Assembly: GCF_009936275.1 (NCBI RefSeq)
Contig: NZ_AP019797.1
Coordinates: 1,905,890 to 1,969,889, forward strand
Reading direction: 5' to 3'
Origin: Rhodothermus marinus
Lineage (GTDB): Bacteria; Bacteroidota; Rhodothermia; Rhodothermales; Rhodothermaceae
Length of the DNA: 64,000 nt
Shown here piece by piece: positions 8,570 through 17,619 of the stretch. The position numbers and the translations under genes were made by a program. Under the pieces are notes generated by a model. That model was not told the origin of the DNA, did no database searches, and saw nothing but the letters and a program-made list of their open reading frames with translations. Every line of letters begins with the position of its first letter. Position 1 is the stretch's first letter.

Positions 8570-10068
8570 CAGTAACCCGGGTTCTGTTCGATGACGCCGC
8601 CGCTCTGGTCGATCACAAACTGCGGGATCGGGAAGAGCACGTGGTGCGGCTGCGCGTTGATGCCGCGACGCTGCGCGTACTCGATGAACTTGCCGTGGCG
8701 GATCAGGTCCTGGCGACGGACTCCCTCGCTGTAGAGTTCACGGCCGCGCTCGACCAGCAGCGAGTCGCGCAATTGTTCTTTCGAGGTAAACTGATCGGGC
8801 GTCCAGGGCGCCACGCCGGCCCGCTCCCGGACCATGTTCACGTACTGAAGGGCCTCGGCTGTGGGGCCGCGCTGCTCGTTGATCGCCTCGGCCAGCGACA
8901 GCAACACCTCGGCATAGCGGAAGACCGGCCAGTCGATCTCAGCTCCGGCCGAGGTGCCCAGATCGCCAATGCACTTGAGTGGAATCGCACCGCGCATCCG
9001 CTGGCGCGTGATGAGCTGCCCGCGCACGTTCGTGTAACTGTCGAGGATCGTATACAGTCGCTTATCGCCGGCTTCATACTGATCGTAGAAGTCCCAGGGC
9101 ATCCAGAAACCACCCCACCCCTGCGGCCCGGTGATCGTCTGATCGCCGACCTGTGCCGAGGCGAAATCGTTGGGGAGGATTTCCATCCAGTACCAGTTGG
9201 GCGACGAGGCGTCGGCCGGCACCGCGTAGATCAGCTCGGGATTGCGCTCCTCACAGATCTGCGTGTACTCGGGCATCAGCGTATAGCCCATGTTCATGAG
9301 CTCACGGGCCACGTTTTCCGCCTCGGCCCAGCGTTTCTCGTGCATGTAAAGCCGAAGCAACAGCATGCGGGCCACGCCCTTGCTCACCCGTCCCCAGTTG
9401 GCGGGATCGTCGTTGTATTTGTCCGGCAGGTTCGGGATGGCCTCCTGGAGATCCCGCTCGATGGCCGCCACGTATTCTTCGCGGGAAGGACGCGGCGTGA
9501 TTTCCGTGCTGTAGAGCGTGGCGGGATCCAGTTTGACGTTGACCGGCCCGAAAAAGTCGTACAGGATGTACATCAGCCAGGCCCGGAGCACCTTGGCCTC
9601 GGCGATGTAGCGGGCCTTGATGTGCTCCGGTACCGGCGCCGTGGATTTTTCGATCTTGTCGATGACGTCCGTAGCGCGGGCCACGTAGCGAATCTTCATG
9701 TAATTGGAGGCTTCCACGCCGGAGAACGTGGCCGGTCCCCAGGAGAACGTGGTGAAGGTCGGGTCCCAGCCGGTGGCGTACTCGTCGGTAGTGATTTCGC
9801 TGCGGGCCCAGTAGGTTTTGCGGTCGTGGTTGTAGAGCGCCGCATACCACTGGCCGTCGCCCAGGTCTGTCGTACCCCAGTCGGTCGAAAAAGCATTGTA
9901 GATGGCGACGACCGCGCTGTTGAAGTCGGCTTCCGACGAGAAGAAGGTCTCCGGTGTCAGTTCGCTGTACACTTCCGGCTCGAGCATATCGGAGCAGCCG
10001 ACCAGCAGCGTGCCGGTCAGTCCGATCCATGCCACGAGCCAGGCGGTCGATAGACGAAAGCGTTTCAT
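8569..10068 (-). CDS. SusD/RagB-family outer-membrane glycan-binding lipoprotein
   Basis: A 499-residue SusD-like surface lipoprotein that should lid the partner SusC transporter and bind galacto-oligosaccharides. The start at ATG 10068 gives a clean lipoprotein signal, GLTGTLLVGC followed by SDMLEPEVYSELTPETFF, the usual SusD N-terminus. The TPR-like helical pairs and the C-terminal block (QTREL-like SLLVERGRELYSEGVRRQDLIRHG, then YAQRRGINAQPHHVLFPIPQF, ending IEQNPGY) are characteristic. It sits 37 bases after susC and overlaps the GH53 start by one base. Ligand identity is inferred from the GH53 and GH35 neighbours. Confidence 0.94.
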   Translation of the reverse strand: MKRFRLSTAWLVAWIGLTGTLLVGCSDMLEPEVYSELTPETFFSSEADFNSAVVAIYNAFSTDWGTTDLGDGQWYAALYNHDRKTYWARSEITTDEYATGWDPTFTTFSWGPATFSGVEASNYMKIRYVARATDVIDKIEKSTAPVPEHIKARYIAEAKVLRAWLMYILYDFFGPVNVKLDPATLYSTEITPRPSREEYVAAIERDLQEAIPNLPDKYNDDPANWGRVSKGVARMLLLRLYMHEKRWAEAENVARELMNMGYTLMPEYTQICEERNPELIYAVPADASSPNWYWMEILPNDFASAQVGDQTITGPQGWGGFWMPWDFYDQYEAGDKRLYTILDSYTNVRGQLITRQRMRGAIPLKCIGDLGTSAGAEIDWPVFRYAEVLLSLAEAINEQRGPTAEALQYVNMVRERAGVAPWTPDQFTSKEQLRDSLLVERGRELYSEGVRRQDLIRHGKFIEYAQRRGINAQPHHVLFPIPQFVIDQSGGVIEQNPGY

Positions 10069-10105
10069 GGCGATCAACTCGTTGTTTTCGCGTTAGCGTG
10101 TCCCT

Positions 10106-13100
10106 TCAGAATCCCAGTTCCACCCCGACGGTCACGGTGGTGTATTTGGGGTAGGGATTGGGCTCGGTGTATTCCGGATCGAACCCCGGATAGTCGGTCA
10201 GCACGCCCAGATTCTGCAGATCCACAAACAGCCGGGCGCGCTGCACGGTAGAAGCCACGCCGCCCAGCCAGCGCCGGGGGATCGTGTAGCCCAGCGTAAT
10301 GCTCTTCAGCCGGAGGAAACTGGCATCGTGCAGGTCGAAATCCGTATTGCCCGTCGGGTTGTTCGTGGCGTAGGGGTTGGCCGCCACCCCCGGCCGCGTG
10401 CCGTCCGGCCGGTCCGTCGACCAGATCTCCCGGGCGTAGATCGTCGTGTTCATTGGCGTGGTAAGCTGCGAGATCGCATCGACATTGGGCGCGAAGTTGT
10501 TGTACCGCTTGAAGCCCAGGTAGCCGTAGACGAACACGTTCAGATCGAAATTTCCGATCGAGATCGTGTTATTCAGGCCCAGTTGCCAGCGCGGCGTGGT
10601 GTTCCCCAGGATGACCACATCCTGCGCATCCAGCACGCCATCGCCGTTCTGGTCGACGAAGATCAGGTTGCCCAGGTTGGCATTGGGCATATAGTCGGGA
10701 CGATCCGCCTCTCTGCGAATGATCCCGGCCGTCTCCCAGCCGTAGATGACGTCCAGCGGATCGTGCTCGCCCACGTAAGGTGGCAGCGGCACCTGCGGGT
10801 TCCGCTCCACCCAGTAGCTCTTGTAGTAGGAGAGCGTCAGGTCGGTATTCCAGCGGAAGCGAGAGCCCGTCAGGTTGTCGGTGTGCAGCGCCAGCTCGAA
10901 GCCCCGGCTGCGCGTGGAGCCCACATTGTCGGCCACGCGCCCCACCGGATTGTTCGCAGGCAATGGGTTGAAATCCAGCAGGTCCCGTGCCGTCTTCACG
11001 AAGAAGTCCAGCGAGCCCCGCACCCGATACTGCCAGAAGGCGAAGTCCAGCCCGACGTTGAAGGTCTGGACCGTCTCCCACTTCAGATTCGGGTTGGCCA
11101 CCTGCGAGACGGCCACGCCGTTGTATTCGGTCGCGCCGATCAGGAACGGATAGCCTGCGCTATAGAGCTGCAGCGTGTTGCCGCTGAGCACGCTTTCGTT
11201 GCCGGCTTCGCCGTAGCTGACGCGCAACTTGAGCTGCGACAGACCGCTCACGTTCTGCATGAAGGGCTCTTCCGAAATCAGCCAGGCGGCCGAAACACCC
11301 GGGAAAAAGCCCCACTTGTGGTTTTCGGAGAAAATGCTCGAGCCGTCGCGACGGGCTACCAGCGTCAGTACGTAGCGGTCATAGAGCGAATAGTTCACGC
11401 GGGCAAACTGCGAGAGCTTCGTGCGCGAGCTTTTCCAGGAGTCTACGATGTTGCGCAGTCGGTCGCTGCTGACCTCCAGGTTGTGGTAGCTGAAGGCGTC
11501 CGTGAAAAAGCCCACGCCCTGCATGAAGCTGCCTTCCGTCCCGCCGCGGTAGTAGCCGGCGCCGGCGACGGCCGTCAGGTCGCCCGGGCCCAGCCGTCCC
11601 GTGTAGGTCAGGTACGACTCGGCGCTGTAGTTCTGAACGCTGTTCGTGCTTTTCTGCGCCATGCCCTCGGGCAACACGTCGTGGTCAGCCCGACGCGGCA
11701 GATAGAAGCCACGCAGCGTGGTCTCCTCCTGAACCTGACCGACGACGGTAAGCTGCAACTGGTCGGTCAGATCCACCTCCAGCGTGGGCGCAGCAAACAG
11801 CGAGGTTACCCGGCTGTCGTCGTCGATGATGAGAAAGGCGGCCGGGTTCATCTGGATGCGATAGTAGGACTTCGTAAAGTTGCCATTCTCGTCATAGACG
11901 GGCACCGTGGGCGCGAACGTCATGGCGTTCTGAATCATGTTGAATTTCTCCGGTCCTCCGGCATTAGCACCCGTCGAGGCGTTGTTGCCTTCCAGCCGCG
12001 TGGCCTGCGTGCGGAGTTTGAGCCGTACGCGGGAAGAGATTGTCTGGTCGACGTTTACCCGAAGACTGTAGCGGTTGAGTGTGGAGTTCTTCAGGACGGC
12101 GTCGTTGAGCTGCACGTTGAAGGACGTGTAGAATTGCGTACCGGGCGAGCCTCCACGCACAGCGATATTGTGTTCGATAATGCGCCCGTTTTCGGAAATC
12201 AGGTCGATCCAGTCGGTGCCTTTACCGGCCGCCTGAATGTCCGCGTCGGTAAAGAGCGGCGTGTAGGGCGTCACACTACCGGGATCGCGCGTGCCGTAGG
12301 GCGGGAGCCCGTTTTCAAAAAGGTAGCGGTCGTACGAAAGCCGCCGCTGCTCCTCCATGAACTGGCGGGCGTTCAGCAGCGGGAAGTAGTCCTGCATGAG
12401 CTGCGCCGAGTAGCTGCCGCGATAGTCGACGCGCACGGCGCCAGCCCGCCCGGATTTCGTCGTGATCAGCACCACGCCGTTGGCAGCCGCCGAACCGTAG
12501 ATAGCTGCCGCCGCGGCGTCCTTCAGCACGGTAATCGATTCGATGTCGGCAGGATTCAGAAATGCCAGTGGATCGCGATCCACGCCCCCGTAGAACCCGA
12601 GGTCCCGGTCATAGAGCCCCGGATCCGACTGGCGGTACTCGGTGATGGGCACACCGTCGATCACGTAGAGCGGCGTGTTGTTGCCGCGTGGCGAGATGGC
12701 GCCGCGCACGTTGACCGAGACGCCGCCGCCGGGCTGCGTGGTACGCACCTGCATGCTCAATCCCGGCACCTTCCCCTGCACCATCTGGTTGATCGAGAGC
12801 GTGGCCAGCGGATTCAGTTCCTCTGCGCTGACCGTGGTGACGGCCCCGGAGACCTCCCGCTGCCGCACCGTTCCGTAGCCGATCACCACCACCTCTTCGC
12901 CGGTGATCACGGCCGGTTGCAGTTGCACGTCGATCACCGAGCGTCCGGCTACCGGAATGCTGACGGTCTCGAAGCCCACAAACGAGAAGACCAGCGTATC
13001 GTTGGGCGAAGGCACCGCCAACGAATAGCGCCCGTCCAGATCGGTAGCCGTGCCAATGGCTGTGCCTTTCACCACGATGTTGACACCGGGCAACGGCTGG

Positions 13101-13261
13101 CCGTCCTCGGCCGAGGTTACCTGGCCGGACACGACCACCTGGGCATAGACACTCCCGACAGTCCCCAGCCAGAGCAGTCCCAACAAAACCAGCACAATCG
13201 TGCCCGGCCGGGCAACGACGGCCGCTTGCCGGACACGTTCCATCAATCGTTGACGACCCAT
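10106..13261 (-). CDS. SusC/RagA-family TonB-linked outer-membrane transporter
   Basis: A 1051-residue outer-membrane oligosaccharide importer. Order of domains: signal peptide (IVLVLLGLLWLGTVGSVYAQ), carboxypeptidase-regulatory-like domain (VSGQVTSAEDGQPLPGVNIV, about 40-115), TonB box and plug (GEEVVVIGYGTVRQREVSGAV, then plug with LNPADIESITVLKDAAAAAIYGS), then a large 22-strand-type barrel ending in the aromatic VTVGVELGF. Energy would come from a TonB/ExbBD complex; tonB and exbBD genes occur elsewhere in this window. A GAGG-type ribosome site precedes ATG 13261. The upstream ECF sigma gene ends 35 bases away, which links its regulation to this operon. Confidence 0.96.
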   Translation of the reverse strand: MGRQRLMERVRQAAVVARPGTIVLVLLGLLWLGTVGSVYAQVVVSGQVTSAEDGQPLPGVNIVVKGTAIGTATDLDGRYSLAVPSPNDTLVFSFVGFETVSIPVAGRSVIDVQLQPAVITGEEVVVIGYGTVRQREVSGAVTTVSAEELNPLATLSINQMVQGKVPGLSMQVRTTQPGGGVSVNVRGAISPRGNNTPLYVIDGVPITEYRQSDPGLYDRDLGFYGGVDRDPLAFLNPADIESITVLKDAAAAAIYGSAAANGVVLITTKSGRAGAVRVDYRGSYSAQLMQDYFPLLNARQFMEEQRRLSYDRYLFENGLPPYGTRDPGSVTPYTPLFTDADIQAAGKGTDWIDLISENGRIIEHNIAVRGGSPGTQFYTSFNVQLNDAVLKNSTLNRYSLRVNVDQTISSRVRLKLRTQATRLEGNNASTGANAGGPEKFNMIQNAMTFAPTVPVYDENGNFTKSYYRIQMNPAAFLIIDDDSRVTSLFAAPTLEVDLTDQLQLTVVGQVQEETTLRGFYLPRRADHDVLPEGMAQKSTNSVQNYSAESYLTYTGRLGPGDLTAVAGAGYYRGGTEGSFMQGVGFFTDAFSYHNLEVSSDRLRNIVDSWKSSRTKLSQFARVNYSLYDRYVLTLVARRDGSSIFSENHKWGFFPGVSAAWLISEEPFMQNVSGLSQLKLRVSYGEAGNESVLSGNTLQLYSAGYPFLIGATEYNGVAVSQVANPNLKWETVQTFNVGLDFAFWQYRVRGSLDFFVKTARDLLDFNPLPANNPVGRVADNVGSTRSRGFELALHTDNLTGSRFRWNTDLTLSYYKSYWVERNPQVPLPPYVGEHDPLDVIYGWETAGIIRREADRPDYMPNANLGNLIFVDQNGDGVLDAQDVVILGNTTPRWQLGLNNTISIGNFDLNVFVYGYLGFKRYNNFAPNVDAISQLTTPMNTTIYAREIWSTDRPDGTRPGVAANPYATNNPTGNTDFDLHDASFLRLKSITLGYTIPRRWLGGVASTVQRARLFVDLQNLGVLTDYPGFDPEYTEPNPYPKYTTVTVGVELGF

Positions 13262-13296
13262 GACCTACCTCTGTTTAGATGGATGACGTACGTTCG

Positions 13297-13869
13297 TTAG
13301 CCGACCGGAGCGTGCGCCCCAGTCGCCTCATGATCTTCCTGCAAGGCCCGTTGCAGGCGACGAAGTGCCCGCCGCACATGCACCTCGACCGTTCGCGGGG
13401 AGATGTGCATCAGGCGGGCAATCTCCGGATGACGATACCCGTACCAGCGCGAAAGCACAAAAGCCGTCCGCATGCGCCGGGGCATGCGTGCCAGCTCGGC
13501 TTCGAGCAGCCGGTAGCGTTCCCGGAGGAGCAACCGGCTTTCCGGACTGCTTCGCCCCATCACGTCATGCCGGGGTTCCAGCGGCACTTCCAGCCCCTTC
13601 CGCAACCGCGCCCGGCGCTGATAGTCGCGCACCCGGTTGCAGACGGCCTGGTGCAGGTAGGCCTCGACGTTCCCGTACACCTTCCAGTGGGCGCGCCGCT
13701 CCCAGAGTTTCAGAAACACGTCCTGCACGACATCCTGCGCCGCCGCCTCTTCGCCCAGCCGGCGCGCGGCCACTCCGAGCAACCGCTCGTAATAAGCCCG
13801 GTACAGCAGACTGAAAGCCCGCGGGCACCCGCGTTGCATGGCCACAATCCAGGACGTCTCGGTTTCCAT
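13297..13869 (-). CDS. ECF-type RNA polymerase sigma-70 factor
   Basis: A 190-residue two-domain sigma factor. Region 2 (AFSLLYRAYYERLL ... VVQDVFLKLWERRAHW ... AYLHQAVCNRVRDYQRR) and region 4 (LARMPRRMRTAFVLSRWYGY, helix-turn-helix EIARLMHISPRTVEVHVRRAL) are intact. ATG 13869 is chosen because the longer frame adds 64 non-conserved residues overlapping the upstream gene. It lies 10 bases after a secreted-protein gene and 35 bases before susC in one transcription unit. In Bacteroides, SusCD-linked ECF sigmas usually come with a FecR-type anti-sigma that senses the transporter; none is encoded nearby, so how this factor is held in check is unknown. Autoregulation of the operon is an inference. 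Confidence 0.92.
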   Translation of the reverse strand: METETSWIVAMQRGCPRAFSLLYRAYYERLLGVAARRLGEEAAAQDVVQDVFLKLWERRAHWKVYGNVEAYLHQAVCNRVRDYQRRARLRKGLEVPLEPRHDVMGRSSPESRLLLRERYRLLEAELARMPRRMRTAFVLSRWYGYRHPEIARLMHISPRTVEVHVRRALRRLQRALQEDHEATGAHAPVG

Positions 13870-13879
13870 TCGCTTTGCT

Positions 13880-14764
13880 TCAGCGCCGGAGCACGATCGG
13901 ACGCGCCTGCACGGATGCGCCGGGCCCCGACAGGCGGGCGAAGTACACACCGGCCGGGAGCAACCGTCCACCTTCATCCCGACCGTCCCATTGCACCACG
14001 TAAGTTCCGGCCGCCTGGAACGACCGGACCAGCGTCCGCACCGGACGCCCCAGCAGATCATACAGCACCAGTTCGACAGGCCCCGCCTGTCGCAACGTGT
14101 ACTGCATCCGCGTAAAGTCCCGGAACGGGTTCGGATAAGCAGGCGCCAGCGTCAGCGCCTCGGGAAGGCGTGCGCCTTCCTCCCGCGCCGTGGCCGTCGA
14201 GCGGAACAGGCGCACGTTGTCGATCTCGATGTAGGTACCATCATCCCCGATGTTGTCAATCGAAACACCCACACGCCGACCGATCGCCTCCGGCACGTCG
14301 CTCGCCGTGAAGCTGACTGAGAACTCCGTCATCAGATCGGCCACTTCCACCGTGTCAGCCGCCGCAATCCGGCGCTCCCCGTCATATTCGTAGATAATGG
14401 CGATCTGAACCTGATAGGCCATCCAGCTATTGCGCAGATCGACGTACATCGTGATCACGTCGTTTTCCTGCAGCACGTAATCCGTAAGCTGCCAGATGGC
14501 CGGATCCTGACTGGCCAGCCAGGCGGCACAGGTGCCGTCCGTGGCATTACCATTTTCCGAGACGCCCGAGTCCTGCGCCGGCGCGTCCATGTTCCAGCCC
14601 GGAATCTGGTCCCAGTCGGTCAATCGAATGCAGGGCGTGCTGCCGTCCGGCGCCTGCTCGAAACTCGGATTTTCCAGCGGAATCGCTTCCTGTGCAAAAA
14701 GCGGGGCAGCGCCGGCCAGCAACAGGGCCAGCGTCAGGATTCCGAATCGTAGCGGCTGTCGCAT
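13880..14764 (-). CDS. Secreted galactose-binding-like protein with C-terminal sorting domain
   Basis: A 294-residue exported protein. Signal peptide to about residue 25 (LLLAGAAPLFAQ). Residues about 28-190 form a beta-rich region beginning IPLENPSFEQ with GWN and WLASQDPAIWQLTDY segments and ending DNVRLF, which resembles galactose-binding or CBM-like jelly rolls. The last 85 residues (LTLAPAYPNPFRDFTRMQYTL ... PAGVYFARLSGPG) form a FlgD/type IX-like sorting domain. A very strong ribosome site, AGGAGGAG, lies 2 bases before ATG 14764. It is the first gene of the operon leading to the ECF sigma and SusCD, so a galactan-binding surface role is plausible but not shown. Confidence 0.8.
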   Translation of the reverse strand: MRQPLRFGILTLALLLAGAAPLFAQEAIPLENPSFEQAPDGSTPCIRLTDWDQIPGWNMDAPAQDSGVSENGNATDGTCAAWLASQDPAIWQLTDYVLQENDVITMYVDLRNSWMAYQVQIAIIYEYDGERRIAAADTVEVADLMTEFSVSFTASDVPEAIGRRVGVSIDNIGDDGTYIEIDNVRLFRSTATAREEGARLPEALTLAPAYPNPFRDFTRMQYTLRQAGPVELVLYDLLGRPVRTLVRSFQAAGTYVVQWDGRDEGGRLLPAGVYFARLSGPGASVQARPIVLRR

Positions 14765-14932
14765 CGCTCCTCCTGGTTGCTATGGTGATGGTGGATTCAA
14801 TTCGGATATATTCGATAGCACACCGATTTCCTTCACGCAAAAACCTTATAAACCGGTTCAACAACAGAATACAACGATCTTGAACAAAAATCAATGGCTC
14901 CGGCCTGTGAAATAAAGGTGAACAGATGTGCG

Positions 14933-15409
14933 CTATGACAGACCGAACCCCTTCAGCACTTCGTCGGCATGCTGCTCGACCTTCGGGCGGCGGATGACCT
15001 GGCGGATCCGGCCGTCTTCGTCGATCAGAAACGTCGTGCGCCGGATGCCCATGAACTTACGGCCGTAGAGCGTGCGCTCGCCCCAGACGCCATAGGCCTG
15101 GCAGATCTTCGCCTCGGGATCGGCAATGAGGGGAAAGGGCAGGCCATACTTTTCGGCAAAGCGCCGGTGGCTGTTCGCGTCGTCGGCCGACACGCCCAGC
15201 ACCACGATGCCGGCCTCCTGCAACCGAGCATAGCCATCGCGCAGGCTGCAGGCCTGCTTCGTGCAGCCCGGCGTGTCGTCCTTCGGATAAAAGTAGAGCG
15301 CCACTTTCCGGCCGCGAAAGTCACGCAGGCGGATCGTGCGCCCGTGCTGGTCGATTCCTTCAAAGTCCGGGGCTTCCTGCCCCACCTCGGGCATGGCGTT
15401 CTCACTCAT
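14933..15409 (-). CDS. bcp: Thioredoxin-dependent peroxiredoxin, Bcp/PrxQ type
   Basis: A 158-residue cytosolic PrxQ-type peroxidase reducing hydroperoxides with electrons from thioredoxin. The peroxidatic cysteine C49 lies in KDDTPGCTKQACSLRD, and the resolving cysteine C54 follows five residues later, the atypical 2-Cys arrangement. Start MSENAMPEVGQEAPDF at 15409 matches the family length; the upstream open frame overlaps the E1 gene and is not used. It is transcribed after the E1 fusion gene with a 74-base gap, so it could be co-transcribed or have its own promoter. Confidence 0.95.
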   Translation of the reverse strand: MSENAMPEVGQEAPDFEGIDQHGRTIRLRDFRGRKVALYFYPKDDTPGCTKQACSLRDGYARLQEAGIVVLGVSADDANSHRRFAEKYGLPFPLIADPEAKICQAYGVWGERTLYGRKFMGIRRTTFLIDEDGRIRQVIRRPKVEQHADEVLKGFGLS

Positions 15410-15483
15410 CGCTCTTTTGACACTGGTTACAGGAAAGCGACGGCAAGATACCGGACCGATGCCGCTCGGGCAATCGAAAAACC

Positions 15484-17487
15484 TCAAAAACGAAGCAGGC
15501 GCACCAAGGCGGGGCGCAGACGCGGCCGGGCCGAAAAGATCTTTTCTTCGAGCGTGCGTGCGAACGGTACGGGCAGGTCTTCGGCCGCCACGCGCACCGG
15601 GGGCGCATCGAGCCACTCGAAGGCCACCTCGGCGATCTCGGCGGCAATCTCGGCCCCGAAGCCGGCCGTCCGGGTCGCTTCGTGCAGCACGAGCAGCCGG
15701 TTCGTCTTCTGCACCGAAGCCAGCACGGCTTCCCGATCCCACGGAATCAGCGTGCGCAGGTCGATCACCTCCAGCGAGACGCCTCGCTCGGCCCACCAGG
15801 CCGCCTCCTCCAGCGCCCAGTGCACGCCCACGCCGTAGGTGACGATCGTCGCGTCGGTGCCAGCGCGGGCGACGCGTGCCTTTCCCAGCGGCACATGGTA
15901 GATGCCCTCGGGGACCGGTCCCCGTACGGAACGGTAGAGCAGCTTGTGCTCGAAGAAAAGCACGGGGTTGGGCTCCTCGATGGCCGTCAGCAGCAATCCT
16001 TTGGCGTCTTCCGGCGTGGCGGGCACTACGATCTTCAGCCCGGGCACGTGACAGAACCAGGCTTCTTTCGACTGGGAATGGAACGGTCCGGCGCCCAGTC
16101 CGCCCCCGAACGGCGCCCGGATCGTCACGTTGACGGGCTGGCCCCAGCGGTAATGCGTCGTGGCCAGGTTGTTTACGATCTGGTTGAAGGCGCAGGAGAT
16201 AAAATCCGCGTACTGGATTTCCACCACCGGTTTGAAGCCTTCGATGGCCAGCCCCAGCGCGGCCCCCACCGCTCCGCTCTCGATGATCGGTGTGTTGCGC
16301 ACCCGTTCTTTGCCGAAGCGTTCGACGAACCCCTCGGTCACCTTGAACACGCCACCGTATTCGGCAATGTCCTGGCCCATAAGCAGCACGCGCTCGTCCT
16401 GCTCCATGGCCAGCCGGAGCGCCTCGGAGATGGCGTCCACGAAGCGCAGCTCCCGCCGGGTGGGCTTCGGCGCACGCAGCGCGAGGAAGGGCGGCGCAAA
16501 CAGATCGGCCCGCTCGGCTTCGGGCGTGCTCTCGACCTCCGGCTGGGCCAGCGCGTATTCGGTGGCCTCCCGCACCTCGGCCTCCAGTTCCGCCTGAATG
16601 GCCTTTCTTTCTGCTGCCGAAAGTACGCCCTCACGCTCCAGGTAGGCCTCGAAGCGATCGACAGGATCGCGTTTGCGCCAGTATTCGAACAATTCTTTCG
16701 GCACGTACTTCGTGCCCGAGGCTTCTTCGTGGCCCCGCATGCGGAAGGTCTTCATCTCCAGCAGCGTGGGTCCCTCGCCGGCCCGGGCCCGCTCGGCCGC
16801 CCGTCGCACCGCGTCGATCACCGCCAGCACGTCGTTGCCGTCCACGACCTCCCCCGGCATGCCGTAGCCGACGGCCGCGTCGGCCACATCCTCGACGGGA
16901 ATCGCCTCGTGCGCCGGTGTCGAAAGCCCGTAGCCGTTGTTTTCCACCACGAAGATCACGGGCAGCTTCCAGACGGCCGCCAGGTTCAACGCCTCGTGGA
17001 AGTCGCCCTCACGGGTCCCGCCTTCACCCGAAAACGCCAGCACGACGAAGTCCTCGCGCTTGAGCCGGGCGGCCAGGCCCAGCCCGCAGGCCACGGGCAG
17101 CATGGCGGCCATGTGCGAGATCATGCCGATGATGCGACGCTCGGGCAGACCAAAGTGGAAGGTGCGATCGCGCCCCTTCGTGAAGCCGCCGGCCCGTCCC
17201 ATAAGCTGGCAGAAAAGCGGCCGCAGCGGCACGCCCCGCGTGGTCCACACCCCCAGATTGCGGTGCATGGGCAGGATGTAGTCGCGCTCTTCCAGCGCCC
17301 AGGTGCATCCTACGGCAATCGCTTCCTGCCCGTAGCCGCTGAACCACTTGGAAAGGCGCCCCTGGCGAATCAGCCGTAGCATACGTTCTTCGATCACCCG
17401 GGGCAGCAACAGCGCCCGGTAGAGCGCCTTCAGATCCGTCGTCGCCGCAACGCCCATACATGTCGCCGATGGTTGCTCCAGGTCCAT
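15484..17487 (-). CDS. 2-oxo acid dehydrogenase E1 component, alpha-beta fusion
   Basis: A 667-residue thiamine-diphosphate enzyme with E1 alpha (about 18-340) fused to E1 beta (about 345-665), the arrangement seen for branched-chain 2-oxo acid or pyruvate dehydrogenase E1 in many Bacteroidota. It decarboxylates the 2-oxo acid and passes the acyl group to E2 lipoyl. Alpha shows YGQEAIAVG and the cofactor motif starting FSGEGGTREGDFHEALN; the usual GDG aspartate is glutamate at residue 155. Beta shows MGQDIAEYGGVFKVTEG and the FGGGLGAGPFHSQ loop. Substrate cannot be decided from sequence. E2 and E3 genes are not in the window. Confidence 0.9.
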   Translation of the reverse strand: MDLEQPSATCMGVAATTDLKALYRALLLPRVIEERMLRLIRQGRLSKWFSGYGQEAIAVGCTWALEERDYILPMHRNLGVWTTRGVPLRPLFCQLMGRAGGFTKGRDRTFHFGLPERRIIGMISHMAAMLPVACGLGLAARLKREDFVVLAFSGEGGTREGDFHEALNLAAVWKLPVIFVVENNGYGLSTPAHEAIPVEDVADAAVGYGMPGEVVDGNDVLAVIDAVRRAAERARAGEGPTLLEMKTFRMRGHEEASGTKYVPKELFEYWRKRDPVDRFEAYLEREGVLSAAERKAIQAELEAEVREATEYALAQPEVESTPEAERADLFAPPFLALRAPKPTRRELRFVDAISEALRLAMEQDERVLLMGQDIAEYGGVFKVTEGFVERFGKERVRNTPIIESGAVGAALGLAIEGFKPVVEIQYADFISCAFNQIVNNLATTHYRWGQPVNVTIRAPFGGGLGAGPFHSQSKEAWFCHVPGLKIVVPATPEDAKGLLLTAIEEPNPVLFFEHKLLYRSVRGPVPEGIYHVPLGKARVARAGTDATIVTYGVGVHWALEEAAWWAERGVSLEVIDLRTLIPWDREAVLASVQKTNRLLVLHEATRTAGFGAEIAAEIAEVAFEWLDAPPVRVAAEDLPVPFARTLEEKIFSARPRLRPALVRLLRF

Positions 17488-17619
17488 ACAGCCTCAAACT
17501 ACGAATCCCATCCATGCAAATGCAGCAGGACGCTACATGGAAGAGCCACGCCGGGATTCGCGGCTTACGACAGCGTCGAAGGAGCACATGTGCCGCTGTG
17601 AACGACACGGAACAGGCCG

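Noticed and set aside
10328-13300. 990-codon open frame on plus, antisense to susC
   Set aside because: Translation has no recognisable domain and lies wholly over a clear SusC gene.
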